A DNA stretch of 64,000 nt from Collinsella sp. (GTDB lineage Bacteria; Actinomycetota; Coriobacteriia; Coriobacteriales; Coriobacteriaceae), in assembly GCA_018368345.1 (NCBI GenBank), contig JAGZEK010000001.1:1-64000 (forward strand), in the 5' to 3' direction. Under the pieces are notes generated by a model that saw only the letters and a list, made by a program, of their open reading frames with translations, was not told where the DNA came from and did no database searches. A program made the position numbers and the translations under genes. This document shows positions 60,708 to 64,000 of the stretch, piece by piece. How positions within the stretch are numbered: position 1 is the stretch's first letter; each line of letters opens with the position of its first letter.

Positions 60708-62081
60708 TTATCGCTGCACGTGTCGAAGTACCTCAACAGCGGCACCAACCTCGATTATGCGACGCTCGAGGCCGCGGCGGATGGCCTCGAGTCGACCCTC
60801 CGCCGTGGCCCATTCGCTCTGCGAAAGAATCTCGATCGCCTCATCAACAAATCCGTTGAGCCGCGATGAATCGAACCAATCGAGCAAATCCGCAAGCGCC
60901 AGCTGGACGGAAGGGTCGGGCCCAAACGGCTTAGCGGAAAACCCAAACTCCCCAGCTGCGAACACGGCAGTTGGCACGTTGTACCACAGGCAGTTGCCGC
61001 TATCGAACAGCGGAGCAGGTTTTATCTCCAGGGTGTCGACATTGCGGATGATGCCGAAGTTTCGCCAATGGCGGTCGCTGTTGGCCAAAAGGGCATCGCA
61101 GACAATCATCTGCGACATAGACCTTCTCACAGCGGCCTCATCGGCACCATGCTTGCCAAGGCAGCGACAGTATCGATCGTATGTCGAGTTTCCCCGCTGG
61201 CCACCAAGTGCGCCCTTAACGTAAACAGCCGGAACGTATTCCTCGCGGCCGTCAAGAAAATCCTCGCACAGGCACGCAGGGCCATCGAACATCCGCTCAA
61301 CCGTATAAGGAACAAACTCGCCCTCCGACAGCAAGCGACGATGCAAAGCCGTTGCAACCGCCTCGTTAAAGGGCCGTTGGTCGTCCATGCCGCATCCCTT
61401 GACCAGAACGCGAACACCGTTGCGAATCATCCACGATTTAGGGAGCTCGCCCTCGGACGTGTTATCAGGATTTTTAAGACCGATGCCTTCCAGCCAACCC
61501 GAACGCTCTTCGGGTGCCGATCGCTCAAATTCGTTCTCAAAGTAATTGATGTTTTGCCATTTGAGTTCGGCGCAATCGGCCGGCCGCAGCCAATAGCAAT
61601 CCGAAAGCGATAGGCCCAGGCACTGAACCGGCACCTCAATGCCACTGGCAATTCCCAGTTCACGATAGCGCGAGACGAGTCCGGGGCGGACGTCAGGCAC
61701 CGACCGATGGCTCCACCACACGTTGAGCTCCCGTTTATTCACCGTAGGAGAAGAACTCGAGCACGTGCCAAACGGCATCCTCTGCGCATCGAGCACCTCG
61801 GCGATTTCGAAGGGAAACTCACGTGTCGGATCAAATGAGACATGCGCGACCTCATGGTCGGCCGACATCAGCGTAAACTTGCGCCCCACATCGGCCGCAG
61901 GACGGCGTCCACGTTTGCGGACCTTTTGATAAGCGAGCGCAGAATCATACTCAACCATCTTCCGTCCGCCCACAATATCGCACGCGAGCGTTCCCGATGC
62001 GGCAAGTTGCGATATGCGGGCTTTCGTAACGCCCAACAGGCGGGCGGCATCACCCATAGATAAGTACTCAGATGTATTCAT
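60708..62081 (-). CDS. HTH-HipA-like kinase fusion protein
   Basis: The 457-residue protein joins an N-terminal MerR/excisionase-like helix-turn-helix (about 6-30, MGDAARLLGVTKARISQLA, then GGRKMVEY) to a HipA-like Ser/Thr kinase domain in the C-terminal half. The kinase core shows VLVKGCGM (ATP-binding Lys), the catalytic loop NSDRHWRNFG near 327 and the metal site PLFDSGN near 350. Classical HipA is a toxin with a separate HipB DNA-binding antitoxin; here one chain appears to carry both kinds of activity, and no partner gene is seen. The start at 62081 has GAGGTG at about 9 bases; a GTG at 62093 is an alternative. Confidence 0.72.
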   Translation of the reverse strand: MNTSEYLSMGDAARLLGVTKARISQLAASGTLACDIVGGRKMVEYDSALAYQKVRKRGRRPAADVGRKFTLMSADHEVAHVSFDPTREFPFEIAEVLDAQRMPFGTCSSSSPTVNKRELNVWWSHRSVPDVRPGLVSRYRELGIASGIEVPVQCLGLSLSDCYWLRPADCAELKWQNINYFENEFERSAPEERSGWLEGIGLKNPDNTSEGELPKSWMIRNGVRVLVKGCGMDDQRPFNEAVATALHRRLLSEGEFVPYTVERMFDGPACLCEDFLDGREEYVPAVYVKGALGGQRGNSTYDRYCRCLGKHGADEAAVRRSMSQMIVCDALLANSDRHWRNFGIIRNVDTLEIKPAPLFDSGNCLWYNVPTAVFAAGEFGFSAKPFGPDPSVQLALADLLDWFDSSRLNGFVDEAIEILSQSEWATAEGRLEAIRRGLERRIIEVGAAVEVLRHVQR

Positions 62082-62111
62082 ATGCCGCATCACCTCGTTA
62101 AGTAATTTACG

Positions 62112-62150
62112 CGTTTAGTTAACATATTACATACATCATAATACTAAACG
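62112..62150. promoter_or_regulatory. 8-bp inverted repeat in the promoter of the HTH-HipA-like gene
   Basis: CGTTTAGT (62112-62119) and ACTAAACG (62143-62150) are exact inverted copies with a 23-base AT-rich spacer that also contains TAATAT-type -10 elements for the minus strand. It is 31 bases before the start codon. An HTH protein encoded immediately downstream is the obvious candidate regulator. Confidence 0.5.
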
Positions 62151-62156
62151 ACCTAA

Positions 62157-62186
62157 GGCGAAAAAAGGCCCGAGAAATCGGGCCTT
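62157..62186 (-). terminator. Terminator after the M42 peptidase gene
   Basis: On the minus strand AAGGCCCGA pairs with TCGGGCCTT around a TTTC loop, followed by TTTTCG. It ends the peptidase transcript before the HTH-HipA-like promoter. Confidence 0.88.
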
Positions 62187-62219
62187 AGCGATTGGTCAGC
62201 CGAGTCGCAAACTACTTCC

Positions 62220-63263
62220 CTAGCGCTGGACGTAGGCGCGAACGAGCTCGTAGGTGTTGCGCACACCGTCGATGTGGCTGCGCTCGTAGTTGTGGCTCGC
62301 ATACACGCCTGGGCCAATCAGGCCATGGCGAATGTCATAGCCGGCCGAAAGCGTGGCCTCGACGTCGGAACCGTAATGCGGGTACACGTCGATGGCGTAA
62401 TCGAGCTCCAGCTCGCGCGCAATATTGGACAGTGTGGTCACCAAATCGTAGTTGTAGGGGCCGCCCGAATCCTTGGCGCAAATCGACACCATGCGCTCGG
62501 TGCAGCCCAAGTCGTCGCCCACGCAGCCCATGTCAACGCTGATCATCTCGCGCGTGTCGGCCGGCACAAAGGCACCGCCGTGGCCAACCTCCTCGTACAC
62601 GGTAAAGAGCAGCGACACCTTGCGCGAAAGCGACACCTCGCCGTCAGCAACGGCGCGGGCCAGTCCCAGCAGAATCGACGCCGACAGCTTGTCATCCAGG
62701 AAGCGGCTCTTAATGTAGCCACTCTCCGTCACCGTGGTACGCGGATCCATGGCGATGATGTCGCCGGTCTGAATGCCCAGCTCAAGCACATCGTCCTTGC
62801 TGTCGACATTCTCATCGAGCAGGATTTCCATGTTCTTCTCGATGGTCTTGACCGGCTCGTCGGCCACGTGCGCCGAAGGCTCGGTGTTGAGGACCACACC
62901 CGTGTAGACATTGCCATCACGCGTATAAACGGTGCAGTTCTCGCCATCGGCCGTGGACCACTGGTGCCCGCCGAGGGTCGTGGGGCGCAGGCGACCATTG
63001 TCCTTAATGGAGCGTACCATGGCGCCCAGGGTATCGACATGGCTCGCCAACACGAGCGGCTCACCCTCACCACCAAGCTCAACGAGCACATTGCCCTTAT
63101 TGGAGCGCTCGGGCCCAAAGCCCATATCGCGCAACGTCTCCATCAGATAATCAGTAGCCGCACGAGTAAACCCCGTAGGCGAAGCGATAGAAGTCAGCGT
63201 CTTAAGCTGTCCTGCGATATAGGAGAGCGTCTCCTCTAGAGAAGCATCAATATTAGAAGTCAT
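62220..63263 (-). CDS. M42 family metallo-aminopeptidase
   Basis: The 347-residue protein is an M42 (TET-type) aminopeptidase. Metal ligands and catalytic residues are visible: His75/Asp77 in ASHVDTLG, FLDDK near 185, the EE pair in VYEEVGHGG near 215, VDMG near 235 and the C-terminal HNYERSH. These enzymes are cytosolic and trim peptides. The start at 63263 is set by GGAAGG 6 bases upstream; the ATG two codons earlier abuts that site. Confidence 0.95.
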   Translation of the reverse strand: MTSNIDASLEETLSYIAGQLKTLTSIASPTGFTRAATDYLMETLRDMGFGPERSNKGNVLVELGGEGEPLVLASHVDTLGAMVRSIKDNGRLRPTTLGGHQWSTADGENCTVYTRDGNVYTGVVLNTEPSAHVADEPVKTIEKNMEILLDENVDSKDDVLELGIQTGDIIAMDPRTTVTESGYIKSRFLDDKLSASILLGLARAVADGEVSLSRKVSLLFTVYEEVGHGGAFVPADTREMISVDMGCVGDDLGCTERMVSICAKDSGGPYNYDLVTTLSNIARELELDYAIDVYPHYGSDVEATLSAGYDIRHGLIGPGVYASHNYERSHIDGVRNTYELVRAYVQR

Positions 63264-63472
63264 ATGCATCCTTCCAAGTAAAACTAAGACCGAGTCCCGA
63301 TTTTAACCGTTCTGCACGTGCAATGCCCCAGGAGCCGAGCCGACTCCAGACGTCCCCGCACCGGTTTTGTGCACGTGCACGGTTTACAATCCCAATCTTG
63401 CATAAATCCTATCGGTATCTGCATAGAAATGAGGCATCTTTTTGCTTCGTCTCAGGGTGCCCCACCTTGGGC

Positions 63473-63708
63473 CGTGCAAAAAACGGAGTATTCAGCACCG
63501 TGGGCCCCAACAGCCCCATCGCGAACGACAAAACGACGCGGTTACAGCAGTGTCGCAGGTCGTCGCAAAGCAAAAACTCAGTAACAACCCCCTCCGCTCA
63601 TCGATAGCCCGCCCACAATGGCTGTCGATGGGCGCCTGCGGGCCACTGCGGGCCATTCAAAACGTTATGCATTTTTAAGAGCTTGCTGAATACTCCCAAA
63701 AATGCACG
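63473..63708. repeat. Long-range inverted repeat in the intergenic gap
   Basis: GGAGTATTCAGCA (63485-63497) and TGCTGAATACTCC (63684-63696) are exact 13-bp inverted copies; outer CGTGCA/TGCACG ends (63473-63478 and 63703-63708) also match. About 190 bases lie between the inner arms, and no gene. It may be a decayed mobile element. Confidence 0.6.
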
Positions 63709-63781
63709 CTGGGAAGTGCACCACCTATCCGCAGCGGGCAGTATGCCTTGGTTTTGCCCGTCTCGGGGCATCGACGCAACA

Positions 63782-63814
63782 CAAAAAGCCCCGCCGTGCG
63801 TAGCACGGCGGGGC
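63782..63814 (-). terminator. Terminator after the alcohol dehydrogenase gene
   Basis: GCCCCGCCGTGC (63788-63799) pairs with GCACGGCGGGGC (63803-63814), a perfect 12-bp stem with a 3-base loop; on the minus strand TTTTTGTG follows. It lies 54 bases past the stop of the partial dehydrogenase gene. Confidence 0.93.
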
Positions 63815-63867
63815 CAGCGGCAAGTCAAAAGTCCATACGCCTACAGGCGAAAGAACACCAAACTAGA

Positions 63868-64000
63868 CTAGGCAGCCGGGCAGATCTTCTTGAAGAGCTC
63901 GATGACGTCGTCGAGCGTCGCCTCGCGCGGGTTGCCCGGGAAGCAGGCGTCGGCCATGGCGTCCTTGGCCAGGACCTCGATCTCGTCGGCCTTCATGGCC
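63868..64000 (-). CDS. Iron-containing alcohol dehydrogenase, C-terminal fragment
   Basis: Only the last 43 residues are inside the window; the gene runs on beyond 64000. The fragment has ADEIEVLAKDAMADACFPGN followed by PREATLDDVIELFKK, typical of the C-terminal helices of iron-dependent alcohol or lactaldehyde dehydrogenases (FucO/AdhE type), before the TAG at 63868. The substrate cannot be judged from this piece. Confidence 0.8.
   Translation of the reverse strand, partial: AMKADEIEVLAKDAMADACFPGNPREATLDDVIELFKKICPAA

Larger units (their letters stand above)
63264..63867. other. 604-base gap without a supported gene
   Basis: Open frames here lack start signals and coding character. It holds the long inverted-repeat element (63473-63708), a nested 9-bp hairpin TGCATTTTT/AAAAATGCA (63668-63676 and 63698-63706), and the terminator at 63782-63814. 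Bases 63310-63470 contain GTGCAC-rich short palindromes but no larger structure that I can name. Confidence 0.5.

Noticed and set aside
63323..63607. Open frames in the final intergenic gap
   Set aside because: Three frames are open at once with low-quality composition and no ribosome binding site, typical of non-coding GC-rich sequence.
1..64000. CRISPR array, tRNA or rRNA genes
   Set aside because: No series of spaced direct repeats, no cloverleaf with a GTTC-type T arm in the gaps, and no rRNA-like segment was seen by eye; a tRNA scan would settle it.

Overview
The window looks like a chromosomal segment of a Coriobacteriia actinobacterium, most likely Collinsella or a close relative. This is inferred from the roughly 60% GC coding sequence and from the gene mix: class III fructose-1,6-bisphosphatase, C69 dipeptidase, superoxide reductase, formate-tetrahydrofolate ligase, FchA/FolD, GtrA pairs and QueH. 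No marker gene was available to confirm it. No rRNA, tRNA, CRISPR array or transposase gene was found. The window opens just downstream of queA and closes inside an iron-containing alcohol dehydrogenase.

Layout. 1-7.5 kb: queuosine genes queA and queH with a small membrane zincin on the minus strand, then a divergent methionyl-tRNA-synthetase-like gene, an RNA m5C methyltransferase and a TIM-barrel-like protein. 7.5-11.8 kb: DegV, fructose bisphosphatase with an operator-like dyad, and two tandem GtrA proteins. 11.9-17 kb: a cobalamin riboswitch followed by two exported DUF4430 (transcobalamin-like) proteins, one carrying four such modules plus a beta-propeller. 17-24.5 kb: UbiB-type kinase with a phasin-like partner, C69 dipeptidase, an inverted-repeat element, the folate C1 pair fchA-folD, and two tandem lipoproteins. 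24.8-33.1 kb: a Tat-exported PI-PLC-like surface enzyme, a PH-like protein, a YhcG nuclease, a zinc-ribbon protein, a CDF transporter and a membrane protein with recurrent TRV/TVMG motifs. 33.3-40 kb: fhs, ruvCAB with a LexA-type box, a degenerate NAD-synthetase homologue and superoxide reductase. 40-56.5 kb: SNF2 helicase, dnaE, an AT-richer MFS transporter, a DUF3284 protein and an AddAB-like helicase-nuclease. 56.6-64 kb: YerC, a holin-like membrane protein, an Rrf2 regulator divergent from cysK, mnmA, an HTH-HipA-like kinase fusion, an M42 peptidase and the partial dehydrogenase.

How the genes work together. fhs, fchA and folD supply tetrahydrofolate one-carbon units. The cobalamin riboswitch ties two surface proteins to B12 status, so that locus is best read as a corrinoid capture or handling system. 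Its combination of intrinsic-factor-like modules with a beta-propeller on one protein is the strongest candidate here for a poorly described system. dnaE, ruvCAB, addAB and the SNF2 helicase form a replication and repair neighbourhood. Rrf2, cysK and mnmA form a sulfur cluster.

The intergenic spaces hold several unrelated long inverted-repeat elements (20934-21163, 43525-43651, 56523-56611, 63473-63708). They resemble MITE-like or structured-RNA elements and are not explained by the genes.
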